From positions 124,001 to 188,000 of the forward strand of contig NZ_BHWB01000003.1 of assembly GCF_003865075.1 (NCBI RefSeq): DNA of 64,000 nt, written 5' to 3'. A model generated the notes under the pieces. The model did not search any database, was not told the DNA's origin, and worked only from the letters and a program-made list of their open reading frames with translations. Of the stretch, positions 53,513 to 63,168 are shown piece by piece. This DNA comes from Bacteroides faecalis (GTDB taxonomy: Bacteria; Bacteroidota; Bacteroidia; Bacteroidales; Bacteroidaceae). Both the position numbers and the translations under genes were made by a program. The stretch's first letter is position 1, and every line of letters starts with the position of its first letter.

Positions 53513-55927
53513 ATGAAAATACAAAACCTATTTCGCTTATTTCTATTAGTTCTAATGTTGGGTAGTAGCCCTTCTCTGATGGCTCAGACTATGAGTGACC
53601 AACAAGTCCTTGAATATGTCAAAGAGGGTATCAAACAAGGCAAGGAGCAGAAACAAATGGCCGCAGAATTAGCCCGTAAGGGTGTAACCAAGGAACAAGC
53701 CATTCGAGTAAAAGAATTATACGAGAAACAGAATAATGTAAACACTTCCAATGCTACCGGTACAGATATAAATGAATCTCGTCTTCGCGAAGAGATGAAG
53801 GAAAACACTTCCGACATGTTGGAAGACCATCCCAGTACTCAAGATTTATCCCGCGAAGATCAAGTATTCGGACGCAATATCTTTAATACCCGGAATTTGA
53901 CCTTTGAACCTAGCGTCAATCTCGCTACCCCTTCCAATTATCGTTTGGGCCCCGGCGATGAAGTCATTATTGATATCTGGGGCGCCAGCCAGAATACCAT
54001 CCGTCAAGCTATCTCTCCTGACGGAACGATTAATATCCAGAAGATCGGTCCTGTCTATCTGAGTGGTCTGACCGTTTCTGAAGCCAATGATTATCTGAAG
54101 AAATCGTTGAATAAAATCTATAACGGCCTTAATAACGCTACCGATCCGAGTTCCGATATTCGCCTGAGCCTGGGCAATATCCGTACCATCCAGATAAATA
54201 TCATGGGAGAAGTCGTTCAACCCGGTACCTACGCCCTTTCCGCTTTCTCCACAGTCTTCCACGCCCTCTATCGTGCAGGCGGAGTCAGTGACATCGGCAG
54301 TCTGCGTAATGTCCAACTAGTACGTAATGGCAAAAAACTTACCACCATCGACGTCTACGAATTCATCATGAAAGGCAACGCCCAAGATGACATCCGTCTT
54401 CAGGAAGGCGATGTTGTCATCGTTCCTGCCTATGACGTTCTGGTAAAGCTAAGCGGTAAAGTAAAACGCCCGATGCGTTTTGAAATGAAGCCAGACGAAC
54501 CCCTTTCCACCTTAATCAAATACGCCGGTGGCTTTGATGCCGACGCCTATACCCGTTCTTTGCGTGTTGTACGCCAGAATGGTGAGGAATACGAAGTAAA
54601 TACAGTCAAAGATATCGATTATAGCATCTATAAGATGCGTAACGGTGATGTAGTAACCGCCGAGGCCATCCTGAACCGCTTCACCAACAAGCTTGAAGTT
54701 CGCGGTGCAGTTTATCGTCCCGGTATCTACCAGCTGAGCGGTACCCTGAATACCATTCGTGAACTGGTGAATGAAGCCCAAGGTCTGACCGGTGATGCTT
54801 TCCTGAACCGTTCAGTTTTATACCGTCAGCATGATGATTTAACCACCGAAGTATTACCCATCGATATCAAGTCCATCATGGACGGCACTTCTCCTAATAT
54901 CGCCTTGCAAAAGAACGATATCCTATATATCCCCAGCATTCATGATTTGTCCGACCGAGGAAATATCACCGTTCATGGTGAAGTCGCCAACCCCGATTCC
55001 TATCCTTATGCCGATAACATGACCTTAGAGGACCTGATCATTCAAGCAGGTGGTTTACGCGAGGCCGCTTCAACCGTTCGCGTTGATGTAACCAGACGCA
55101 TCAAGAATCCCCGTAGTACGGCCGATAACGACACCATTGGCCAAATGTTCTCTTTTTCCTTGAAAGACGGTTTTGTCATCGACGGTCAGCCCGGTTTTGT
55201 TCTTCAGCCCTATGATGAAGTCTATGTCCGTCGCAGTCCGGGTTATCAGGCACAACAGAATGTGAAGATTGAGGGCGAAATCCTTTTTGGTGGTACTTAT
55301 GCCTTGACTAGCCGCGAAGAACGTCTCTCTGATTTGGTGAATAAGGCCGGTGGTGCTACAAATTACGCTTACTTACGTGGTGCAAAGCTTGCTCGTGTAG
55401 CTAATGCCGATGAGAAAAAACGTATGGGAGATGTAATTCGTCTGATGCGTCGCCAGTTAGGAGAGGAGATGATGGATTCTCTGGGAATAGATGTTGATAG
55501 TACTTTTACCGTAGGTATTGATTTGGAAAGTGCCCTTCGTAATCCTCAAAGCAGTTCCAATATTGTTTTACGAGAAGGCGATGTCATTTCCATTCCGAAG
55601 AATACCAATACAGTCACTATTAATGGTGCTGTGATGGTTCCTAATACCGTTTCTTATTTGGAAGGAAAAAATATTGATTATTATTTGAATCAAGCTGGCG
55701 GCTATTCGGATAATGCTAAGAAAAGTAAGAAATTCATTGTCTACATGAACGGAGAGGTGACCCGGGTAAAGGGTAATGCTAAGAAACAGATCGAGCCCGG
55801 CTGTGAGATCATAGTTCCGAGTAAATCGAAGAAACGTACTAATGTAGGAGAAATACTGGGTTATGCCACTTCTTTCAGTTCTCTGGGTATGATGATTGCC
55901 TCTATTGCCAACCTGATAAAGAAATGA
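53513..55927 (+). CDS. Wza-like polysaccharide export outer-membrane protein (SLBB repeats)
   Basis: 804 residues with a signal peptide (SSPSLMAQ near residue 25). After a helical EF/Arg-rich segment (about 30-110) comes a Poly_export domain (YRLGPGDEVIIDIWGASQ, ISPDGTINIQKIGPVYLSGL) and then repeated SLBB domains (INIMGEVVQPGTY, LSGKVKRPMRF, LEVRGAVYRPGIY, ITVHGEVANPDSY, VKIEGEILFGGTY, VTINGAVMVPNTV), at least six copies. It should form the capsule export channel with the Wzz-like partner. Length, about twice E. coli Wza, is normal for Bacteroides. Confidence 0.93.
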   Translation: MKIQNLFRLFLLVLMLGSSPSLMAQTMSDQQVLEYVKEGIKQGKEQKQMAAELARKGVTKEQAIRVKELYEKQNNVNTSNATGTDINESRLREEMKENTSDMLEDHPSTQDLSREDQVFGRNIFNTRNLTFEPSVNLATPSNYRLGPGDEVIIDIWGASQNTIRQAISPDGTINIQKIGPVYLSGLTVSEANDYLKKSLNKIYNGLNNATDPSSDIRLSLGNIRTIQINIMGEVVQPGTYALSAFSTVFHALYRAGGVSDIGSLRNVQLVRNGKKLTTIDVYEFIMKGNAQDDIRLQEGDVVIVPAYDVLVKLSGKVKRPMRFEMKPDEPLSTLIKYAGGFDADAYTRSLRVVRQNGEEYEVNTVKDIDYSIYKMRNGDVVTAEAILNRFTNKLEVRGAVYRPGIYQLSGTLNTIRELVNEAQGLTGDAFLNRSVLYRQHDDLTTEVLPIDIKSIMDGTSPNIALQKNDILYIPSIHDLSDRGNITVHGEVANPDSYPYADNMTLEDLIIQAGGLREAASTVRVDVTRRIKNPRSTADNDTIGQMFSFSLKDGFVIDGQPGFVLQPYDEVYVRRSPGYQAQQNVKIEGEILFGGTYALTSREERLSDLVNKAGGATNYAYLRGAKLARVANADEKKRMGDVIRLMRRQLGEEMMDSLGIDVDSTFTVGIDLESALRNPQSSSNIVLREGDVISIPKNTNTVTINGAVMVPNTVSYLEGKNIDYYLNQAGGYSDNAKKSKKFIVYMNGEVTRVKGNAKKQIEPGCEIIVPSKSKKRTNVGEILGYATSFSSLGMMIASIANLIKK

Positions 55928-55934
55928 TGAAGTG

Positions 55935-57032
55935 ATGGAAGAACAGAATAAACAAAATATGACCGATGAGTCGGAAATCGACTTGATGGAGATTTTACGT
56001 AAGATCATCAAGATTCGCAGGACGCTTTATAAGGCCGCAGGTATCGGACTGATCTTTGGCATTATTATAGCGTTAAGTGTTCCCAAGCACTATACGGTGG
56101 AAGTAACTTTGTCCCCCGAGATGGGCAGTTCCAAAGGTAACAGTGGTCTCGCCTCGATGGCTGCCTCGTTTTTGGGAGCTGGGGCGACAATGAGTGATGG
56201 GGTGGACGCCTTGAATGCCTCCCTCTCTTCAGACATCGTTTCTTCGACCCCTTTTCTGTTGGAGCTTTTGTCAATGAATGTTCCCGTTGATGGTGAAAAG
56301 ATTACTTTCGGATCTTATTTGGACACTCAGTCCACTCCTTGGTGGAGTTATATTATAGGTTTTCCGGGCATGGCAATCAGCGGGGTACGGTCATTGTTCT
56401 CGAACGAGGATGAGACTGATGGCATGAGAAACGGTGATTCCGGTGCTATTGAGCTTACTAAAGATGAGAGTAAGAAAATCATCTCTCTCAAGAAGAGTAT
56501 AACCGCCATGATGGATAAGAAGACTTCCATAACCGATGTTTCTGTTACTCTGCAGGACCCTAAGGTCGCTGCCGTCGTAGCGGATTCAGTTGTTCGTAAG
56601 TTACAAGAATACATCATCGGTTACCGCACCTCAAAGGCTAAGGAGGACTGCGCCTATTTAGAGAGATTGTTTAAGGAACGTCAGGAGGAATATTATGCTG
56701 CACAGAAAAAATATGCCGAGTATGTGGATACCCACGACAACTTGATCCTTCAGAGTGTTCGTGCTGAGCAAGAACGCCTACAGAACGACATGAGCCTTGC
56801 ATATCAGGTTTACAGCCAGGTGGCTAACCAGCTTCAGGTGGCGCGCGCCAAGGTACAAGAAGAAAAACCGGTGTTCGCTGTAGTGGAACCTGCAGTTATA
56901 CCACAGGAATCTTCAGGTACCAGCAAAAAGACCTATGTGACTCTCTTTGTCTTTTTCTTTGTGGCTGTTGTCTGTGGCTGGAAACTTTTTGCAGAAGAAT
57001 TCTGGGATAAATTAAAGCGTGAATTTGTGTAG
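55935..57032 (+). CDS. Wzz-like chain-length determinant/polysaccharide co-polymerase
   Basis: 365 residues from the ATG at 55935 (MEEQNKQNMTDESEIDLMEI). Two membrane helices, about 35-55 and 335-355, flank a periplasmic coiled-coil domain, the Wzz/PCP-1 layout. There is no kinase domain. It sets capsule chain length. The start lies 7 bp past the exporter stop, so the two are probably translationally coupled. Confidence 0.88.
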   Translation: MEEQNKQNMTDESEIDLMEILRKIIKIRRTLYKAAGIGLIFGIIIALSVPKHYTVEVTLSPEMGSSKGNSGLASMAASFLGAGATMSDGVDALNASLSSDIVSSTPFLLELLSMNVPVDGEKITFGSYLDTQSTPWWSYIIGFPGMAISGVRSLFSNEDETDGMRNGDSGAIELTKDESKKIISLKKSITAMMDKKTSITDVSVTLQDPKVAAVVADSVVRKLQEYIIGYRTSKAKEDCAYLERLFKERQEEYYAAQKKYAEYVDTHDNLILQSVRAEQERLQNDMSLAYQVYSQVANQLQVARAKVQEEKPVFAVVEPAVIPQESSGTSKKTYVTLFVFFFVAVVCGWKLFAEEFWDKLKREFV

Positions 57033-57077
57033 CGGCTGTATCGTGTAGAAGATAACAAGGGGAATATAGATACAATT

Positions 57078-59003
57078 ATGAAGAAATCATTGGAGAAATT
57101 TTTGCATTACACTAGTCGCAATTTCTTTAACTGCTGGCTTATTCTTGGCGTGGATACGTTGATTGCGGGTTTGTGCACGCTGTCGGCTTTTATCGGCATT
57201 TACTACATTGCGGGTATCGGTTGGAACGCCTTTCAGCTTTTGCAAGTTATAGCGGTCTCCCTGCTGTCCAGTATCGTCGGTGACTTGTTTTTCAACACCT
57301 ATCGCAATACGATCCGTTATTCAGAGATAAAAGACCTGTGGCGTATTACCTGCAGCGTCTTGTTCAAGACGTGCTGTCTCGCTGTTTACGTGTTTTTTCT
57401 TTTGCAGGGAGATAAGTTGTTCAGCAGCCAGAATTTGGTGTTTGTCATCGTTGACGGCATGCTTACCCTGATCGCCCTGATTGGGTTGCGTGTCGCGGTG
57501 ATCGTTACATACGAGTCTCTGATTGGCATGGTTCGTAAGACCGACATGCGTGTGTTGATCTATGGTACCGGCGACAAGAGCGTCGCACTGAAGACCCGTC
57601 TCCGTAACAGCTCGCATTACCGGATATCGGGTTTCTGCGTTTACAGTCGTGAGCGCAGCCGCAGGATCCTTGCCGATTCCCAGGTGTATTCCTTCTCGGG
57701 AAAGTCGGATTTTGAAATACTGATCAAGAAACATCAAATTCAGGGAATCTTGTTTGCGCGCTACGACTCCATTAAGGATGAGGAGAGCCGTCTTCTTGAA
57801 TATTGTAAGAGCGCGGGTGTTAAAACCCTGATCGCTCCCTCGATCAGTGAGGCCGATGTTGACGGCCTTTTTCATCAGTTCGTTCGTCCAATCCGTATCG
57901 AGGACCTTTTGGGGCGTGAGGAAATCAAGATTAACATGCGCGAAATTGCGGTCGAATATTGTAACAAGACAGTGTTAGTAACTGGTGCGGCCGGAAGTAT
58001 CGGTAGCGAGCTGTGTCGTCAGTTGGCTCAGATAGGTGTCCGTAAGCTAATTCTATTCGACTCTGCCGAGAGTCCTCTTCACAACGTCCGTTTGGAGTTC
58101 GAGAAGAAATATCCTGAGATTGACTTCGTTCCTGTGATTGGTGACGTTCGTGTGGCCCAGCGCCTCCGTATGGTCTTCGACTTGTATCATCCACAGATTG
58201 TTTTCCATGCCGCTGCTTACAAGCATGTTCCCCTGATGGAAGAGAATCCCTGCGAGGCTGTTTATGTCAACGTCATCGGTTCGCGCCAGGTTGCTGACAT
58301 GGCTGTCGAGTACGATGCTGAGAAGATGATCATGGTCTCTACGGACAAGGCGGTCAATCCCACGAATGTGATGGGAGCTTCTAAACGTCTTGCTGAGATT
58401 TATGTTCAGAGTCTGGGCACAGCAATAAAAGAAAGAAGAGTAAAAGGTAATACGAAGTTCATCACCACCCGTTTCGGTAACGTTTTGGGTAGTAACGGTT
58501 CGGTGATACCTCGCTTTAAGGAGCAGATCGAGAACGGTGGCCCTGTGACTGTCACCCATCCCGATATCATCCGTTATTTTATGACCATTCCCGAGGCTTG
58601 TCGTCTGGTCATGGAGGCTGGCATGATGGGTGAGGGGAACGAGATTTTCCTCTTTGAGATGGGTGAACCCATCAAGATTGTAGATTTGGCGACTCGAATG
58701 ATTGAGCTGGCCGGTTATCGTGCGGGAGAGGATATTAAGATTGAGTTTACAGGCTTAAGACCGGGAGAGAAATTATATGAGGAGTTATTAAGTACTGAGG
58801 AGAACACGCTTCCCACTTCAAACAGGAAGATTAAGATCGCCAAGGTCCGTCATTATGAATATGAGGACGTATTAGGAGTTTACTCCGAGTTTGAGGATCT
58901 AGCCCGTAATGTGAGGATCATGGATACGGTCGCCCTGATGAAGAGGATCGTTCCGGAGTTCATCTCCAAGAATTCGAAGTTTGAGGTGCTGGATAAAAAG
59001 TAG
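57078..59003 (+). CDS. FlaA1/CapD/WbpM-type membrane nucleotide-sugar epimerase/dehydratase
   Basis: 641 residues. Four membrane helices in the first ~150, a CoA-binding-like Rossmann region, then the SDR domain from about 295: LVTGAAGSIGSELCRQLAQIG for NAD(P), VSTDKAVNPTNVMGASKRLAE with the Met-x3-Lys pair that replaces Tyr-x3-Lys in this group, and GLRPGEKLYEEL. Homologues make UDP-2-acetamido-2,6-dideoxy-hexoses. It closes the GC-richer part of the locus and is followed by a scar. Confidence 0.9.
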   Translation: MKKSLEKFLHYTSRNFFNCWLILGVDTLIAGLCTLSAFIGIYYIAGIGWNAFQLLQVIAVSLLSSIVGDLFFNTYRNTIRYSEIKDLWRITCSVLFKTCCLAVYVFFLLQGDKLFSSQNLVFVIVDGMLTLIALIGLRVAVIVTYESLIGMVRKTDMRVLIYGTGDKSVALKTRLRNSSHYRISGFCVYSRERSRRILADSQVYSFSGKSDFEILIKKHQIQGILFARYDSIKDEESRLLEYCKSAGVKTLIAPSISEADVDGLFHQFVRPIRIEDLLGREEIKINMREIAVEYCNKTVLVTGAAGSIGSELCRQLAQIGVRKLILFDSAESPLHNVRLEFEKKYPEIDFVPVIGDVRVAQRLRMVFDLYHPQIVFHAAAYKHVPLMEENPCEAVYVNVIGSRQVADMAVEYDAEKMIMVSTDKAVNPTNVMGASKRLAEIYVQSLGTAIKERRVKGNTKFITTRFGNVLGSNGSVIPRFKEQIENGGPVTVTHPDIIRYFMTIPEACRLVMEAGMMGEGNEIFLFEMGEPIKIVDLATRMIELAGYRAGEDIKIEFTGLRPGEKLYEELLSTEENTLPTSNRKIKIAKVRHYEYEDVLGVYSEFEDLARNVRIMDTVALMKRIVPEFISKNSKFEVLDKK

Positions 59004-59020
59004 ATTAAAAACAAAGAAAC

Positions 59021-59092
59021 ATGAAAATAACGGTAGCAGGCACCTGTTATGTAGGCTTGCCCATGGTAACGTTACGTAAGCGTCCAAAATGA
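59021..59092 (+). pseudogene. 5' remnant of a UDP-glucose/UDP-ManNAc dehydrogenase gene
   Basis: Twenty-three codons reading MKITVAGTCYVGLPMVTLRK and then a stop. This is the start of the Rossmann domain of Ugd-type enzymes (usual pattern VAGTGYVGL; the Gly is Cys here). The rest of the gene is missing and the following DNA is an insertion-sequence remnant. Confidence 0.7.
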
Positions 59093-59147
59093 CGTATTGC
59101 TTCAAGCATAAATAGCCAGATCTTTACTGCTGTATCAGCTTATAAAT

Positions 59148-59582
59148 ATGTATAGTAGCAGTGATTATGAGCGTCTGTTCATCCGCTACAAGGCAGAGAC
59201 TGTTCCACAGGGAAAATCTATTCAGAATTTCTGCTTTAAGATAAAGTACCTTACAATATCTTTCACAAATGGTATAAGGATACGTGACATTTGTTGGTTC
59301 CTGTTCAGGTCGAAGACCGTACGGATTTGGAATCTGTCCTGTGGCTTCCGTTATTCAGGAAGTCCCGAAAAATACGGGACTGTGTCCTTTGAAGATAATG
59401 ATAGACATCTGTATGAGCAACGGGATGCATATACAGCAGCAGAACCTAAGCTATCAAAGTCTGAGAAGTTTGGTGTAGAAACTGGAGGGGCTATGCTGAG
59501 CATTATAGGAATGACCCGTTTCTATTACCTGAGGAACTTCCACTACCTTCGTTGCAAGAACAGTCGGGTGTTCTCCATCTAA
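59148..59582 (+). pseudogene. Broken IS66-type accessory genes (orfA-tnpB)
   Basis: Reading across frames gives orfA pieces YERLFIRYKAETVPQGKSIQ, then after a shift VPYNIFHKWYKDT (stop) HLLVPVQVEDRTDL, then IDICMSNGMHIQQQNLSYQS with a stop before KLEGLC ending at 59499. The next gene starts at 59493 (MLSIIGMTRFYYLRNFHYLR), overlapping by 7 bp as in intact elements, and stops after 29 codons at 59582. Both are dead. No IS66 transposase core remains. Confidence 0.7.
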
Positions 59583-59674
59583 AAGAATATTGGCTTATCA
59601 TTGGAACTATAAGAATATGGTATATAATAGGATAAAAAATTCCATTGTAGACAGTATATAAATCAATAAGCATT

Positions 59675-59773
59675 ATGCGTGTTTTTAAATCTTGTGCAGT
59701 TCTTTTAGGTTTGAATATGTTCTCTTGTGCTTTAATGACTTATTTAAAAAAGTTCTTTTGTTTATATGGATAA
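59675..59773 (+). CDS. Short hydrophobic open frame, doubtful
   Basis: A 32-codon frame (MRVFKSCAVLLGLNMFSCAL...) just before the epimerase gene. It could be the remnant of a membrane protein or a leader; no family recognised and no good ribosome site. Confidence 0.2.
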   Translation: MRVFKSCAVLLGLNMFSCALMTYLKKFFCLYG

Positions 59774-59780
59774 TAGTTAG

Positions 59781-60674
59781 ATGGGCATGAAGAATACGAA
59801 AACAGCAATAATCGGAGCCAATGGTTACATTGGTAAACATCTTGAGTTCTATCTAAAAAGGATGGGATTAGATCCTACGTGTTACGATATACAAGATGAT
59901 AGTCGTGAAAATTATAAGCAGGTTGATATAACAGACAAAGAGTCTGTTAAAAATATTGATATCAATGTAGATTATATCTATATGTTTGCAGGTCTTACTG
60001 GTACTTATGCTGGATTTGATAAGTATGAAACTTACGTTAGCATTAATGAGATTGGATTGCTGAATCTTCTTGATGCTATACGAAATTCGGAGAAAAAACC
60101 TAAGATAGTGTTTCCTTCAACTCGATTAATATATAAGGGAGTTGATAAACCGCTTAAGGAAGAGGATGAGAAAGAGACGAAGACTCTATATGCTATCAAT
60201 AAGTTAGCATGCGAGAGTATTCTCTATGCTTACAACAAAAGTTTTGATATTCCATACACAATTTTTCGTATCTGTATTCCATATGGCAATATGCTTTCAA
60301 CAGACTATAGTTTTGGAACAATTGGTTTCTTTATCAAACAGGCTAAAGCAGGTAAAGATATAGCTCTTTATGGAGGTGGAGATGCCAAACGTACTTTTAC
60401 TCATATGGAAGATCTTTGCTACCAAATAGTACAGGGATCAATGAGTAAAGATAGTAATGGCGAAATTTATAATATTGGTGGTCAGACTCTTTCTTTGAGA
60501 GAAGCAGCCGAATTTGTTGCCAAAAAATTTAATACCAATGTAGTTGCAGTGGAATGGCCGGAAAAAGATTTTCGTATAGAAAGCAATCATACATACTTTG
60601 ATGATACAAAAATTCGCTCATTGTTATGCATTGGTGAGTACAAACAATTACAAGAATTTTCAAAAGACTTATAA
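59781..60674 (+). CDS. NAD(P)-dependent epimerase/4-ketoreductase (extended SDR)
   Basis: 297 residues from 59781 (a second ATG lies two codons on). IIGANGYIGKHLEFYLKRMG binds NAD(P), with PSTRLIYKG and YAINKLACE giving the Ser/Tyr-x3-Lys active site. AT-rich, unlike the genes before 59 kb. With the two genes after it, it may reduce or epimerise a 4-keto-2-deoxysugar nucleotide; this role is inferred from context. Confidence 0.82.
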   Translation: MGMKNTKTAIIGANGYIGKHLEFYLKRMGLDPTCYDIQDDSRENYKQVDITDKESVKNIDINVDYIYMFAGLTGTYAGFDKYETYVSINEIGLLNLLDAIRNSEKKPKIVFPSTRLIYKGVDKPLKEEDEKETKTLYAINKLACESILYAYNKSFDIPYTIFRICIPYGNMLSTDYSFGTIGFFIKQAKAGKDIALYGGGDAKRTFTHMEDLCYQIVQGSMSKDSNGEIYNIGGQTLSLREAAEFVAKKFNTNVVAVEWPEKDFRIESNHTYFDDTKIRSLLCIGEYKQLQEFSKDL

Positions 60675-60679
60675 ACTCG

Positions 60680-62119
60680 ATGAAAACAAGAAATATAGAG
60701 GACGTGCAATTAGATTTCCTTGTTTCAGCACTTAGCCATGGCAATTTCATCAGTACTACTGATATTCTTATGTGGATGAAGCAACAGAATGAAGATGTTG
60801 TTAGTAATGTCAAGCAGATTCCAATCGAACAACTTAAAGGGTGGAACTATCGTGATGATCGTATTTGTCATGATAGCGGTAAATTCTTTAGTATTGATGG
60901 TATTCACATCATGACTAATTATCGTAATGTACCAGAATGGGATCAACCTATCATCAATCAACCTGAAATTGGATTTCTTGGCTTTATAGTAAAGAAGTTC
61001 AATGGGGTAATGCATTTTTTGATGCAGGCTAAAATTGAACCCGGAAACTTGAATATTGTTCAACTTTCCCCAACTCTTCAGGCTACAAGAAGTAATTATA
61101 CACGTGTCCATGGGGGTAAATCTCCTAATTATTTGGAGTATTTTAACGGTGAGAAAGAAGTATATGTATTGGTTGACCAATTGCAGTCAGAGCAAGGTGC
61201 TCGCTTCCTTCATAAGCGTAATAGAAATATTATTGTGGAGATTAATGAGGATGAGGAAATCTCTGTAAAGGATGGTTTCATATGGGTATCTCTTGGTCAG
61301 ATAAAAGAGTTACTACGTTATCCTAATGTTGTAAATATGGATAGCCGTACTGTTATTTCTTGCATTAAGTTTGGTAACTATTCAGAACAGTCGCTTAAAT
61401 TACTTTCTTCTGTGAAGAACATGTATGGAATTGAGAACGATAAACCTGATTTATTTCTGTATTCAGTTTTGAGTAGCGATAACCATCTTCACGAATTGCA
61501 AGATATTATCCAATGGGTGACGTCACTTAAATTTAAATACGAACTTGGTGTGAATTCTATCGGTATTTCAAAAATGAAGTATTGGATTTATGACGGAAAT
61601 GTTTTGCGTCATGAAGATAATAAGTATTTTGATGTGATTGGGGTACGGGTTGAAATTGGTAATCGTGAGGTCGTATCTTGGGATCAGCCTATGGTACGAT
61701 CTGCTCAGGAAGGACTCATGGGCTTTATCGTGAAGAAGATAAATGGTATCTATCACTTCTTGGTTCAGGCAAAATTAGAAGCAGGCAATTTTGATATAGT
61801 GGAAATGGCTCCAACGGTACAGTGTTTGACTGGAAACTACAGAAATGGTAAAAACGAATATACTATACCTTATTTGGAACAGGTACTAAATGCGCCCAAT
61901 GAGAATATTTGGTATAGCAGTTACCAGAGTGAAGAAGGTGGACGTTTCTTTCAAGAACAGAACCTGAACATAATTGTAGAGGTTGGTGACGAATTCCCTA
62001 TAGAAGTAGAGGAAAACTACTGTTGGATGACACTCAACCAGATGCTTTCATTTGTTACATATAATAATTACTTAAATATTGCAGCTCGCAGCCTCTTGTC
62101 TGCTGTCAGTTTCTATTAA
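60680..62119 (+). CDS. NDP-hexose 2,3-dehydratase-like protein
   Basis: 479 residues built of two homologous halves: EPGNLNIVQLSPTLQ near 120 and EAGNFDIVEMAPTVQ near 360, QSEQGARFLHKRNRNIIVEI near 169 and QSEEGGRFFQEQNLNIIVEV near 412, and WDQP + GF(I/M)VKK in both. This duplicated layout and the PT-Q and SEGGRF patterns are those of EvaA/TylX3 2,3-dehydratases, which remove the C2 hydroxyl of NDP-4-keto-6-deoxyglucose. It starts 5 bp after the previous gene and 10 bp before the oxidoreductase. Confidence 0.82.
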   Translation: MKTRNIEDVQLDFLVSALSHGNFISTTDILMWMKQQNEDVVSNVKQIPIEQLKGWNYRDDRICHDSGKFFSIDGIHIMTNYRNVPEWDQPIINQPEIGFLGFIVKKFNGVMHFLMQAKIEPGNLNIVQLSPTLQATRSNYTRVHGGKSPNYLEYFNGEKEVYVLVDQLQSEQGARFLHKRNRNIIVEINEDEEISVKDGFIWVSLGQIKELLRYPNVVNMDSRTVISCIKFGNYSEQSLKLLSSVKNMYGIENDKPDLFLYSVLSSDNHLHELQDIIQWVTSLKFKYELGVNSIGISKMKYWIYDGNVLRHEDNKYFDVIGVRVEIGNREVVSWDQPMVRSAQEGLMGFIVKKINGIYHFLVQAKLEAGNFDIVEMAPTVQCLTGNYRNGKNEYTIPYLEQVLNAPNENIWYSSYQSEEGGRFFQEQNLNIIVEVGDEFPIEVEENYCWMTLNQMLSFVTYNNYLNIAARSLLSAVSFY

Positions 62120-62129
62120 AGATTAATAT

Positions 62130-63158
62130 ATGATTAAAATAGGCATTATTTGCCCCTCAGAAATAGCTTTACGTAGATTTATGCCCGCTCTCCAAAAAGT
62201 GCAGGGTGTGTTGTTTTCCGCTATAGGCATTGCCTCTCCTAAAGAATGGTTTGGGGATTTGGAGAATGTCACAGCTGAACAAATTGAAGAACAACAATTT
62301 CGAGAGCTTGCTAAAGCTAGTGCTTTTGTTGATCAATATGGTGGCGAGATTATTGTGGGTTATGAAACACTGGTATCATCTGATAAGATTGATGCAATTT
62401 ATATTCCGCTCCCCCCAGCACTACACTATAAATGGGCTAAATTAGCTCTTCAGAATAGTAAACATGTGTTTGTGGAGAAGCCTTCTACTACAACTTTGGC
62501 AGATACAGATGATTTGATTTCAATAGCTTCAGAAAAAGAACTTGTTTTGCATGAGAATTATATGTTTATTTATCACTCTCAGTTAGAAGAAATTCAGTCA
62601 GTAGTGAAGAAAGGTGAGATAGGAGAAGTGCGTTTGTACCGCATTACATTTGGCTTTCCTCGACGTGCAGCTAATGATTTTCGTTATAATAAAACATTGG
62701 GAGGTGGAGCGCTATTAGATGCAGGTGGTTACTGTTTGAAGTATGCTAATTGGCTCCTTGGAGGTGATGCCCATGTGATTTCAGCTCAAACTAATTATTT
62801 AGAAGGTTTTGAGGTTGACATGTATGGTTCTGCTATTATGGCTGATTCTGATGGGCATATTGCACAACTTGCTTTCGGTATGGATAACGACTATCGTTGT
62901 GATATTGAGATTTGGGGGAGCAATGGAACCATCACCAGTGGTCGTATTTTGACTGCACCAGCGGGCTTTGTACCTACATATAGTATAAAGAAAAATCAAA
63001 ACATTGAAATTCGTCAGCTTTCTGCAGACGATACATTCTTCAAATCAATTCAGCGATTTATATCTTGTATAGAGAATGCTAGTGTTCGTATAGAAGAGTA
63101 TAATCTTTTAAAAAAGCAAGAAGAGCTAGTTGAAGAATTTAAATATTTATGTAAATAA
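62130..63158 (+). CDS. Gfo/Idh/MocA oxidoreductase, probable NDP-3-ketosugar reductase
   Basis: 342 residues. N-terminal Rossmann fold (IKIGIICPSEIALRRFMPAL), EKPSTTTLADTDDLI (EKP motif with the catalytic Lys) and C-terminal GGGALLDAGGYCLKYANWLLGG. In deoxysugar pathways an enzyme of this family (TylC1, EvaE-adjacent type) reduces the 3-keto product of the 2,3-dehydratase. Adjacency here supports that role. A strong AAGGAG-like ribosome site for the next gene lies right after it. Confidence 0.85.
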   Translation: MIKIGIICPSEIALRRFMPALQKVQGVLFSAIGIASPKEWFGDLENVTAEQIEEQQFRELAKASAFVDQYGGEIIVGYETLVSSDKIDAIYIPLPPALHYKWAKLALQNSKHVFVEKPSTTTLADTDDLISIASEKELVLHENYMFIYHSQLEEIQSVVKKGEIGEVRLYRITFGFPRRAANDFRYNKTLGGGALLDAGGYCLKYANWLLGGDAHVISAQTNYLEGFEVDMYGSAIMADSDGHIAQLAFGMDNDYRCDIEIWGSNGTITSGRILTAPAGFVPTYSIKKNQNIEIRQLSADDTFFKSIQRFISCIENASVRIEEYNLLKKQEELVEEFKYLCK

Positions 63159-63168
63159 AGGAAGGAGC

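Noticed and set aside
57321-57875. 184-codon antisense open frame inside the FlaA1-type gene
   Set aside because: Overlaps a well-supported coding sequence on the other strand and shows no family pattern.
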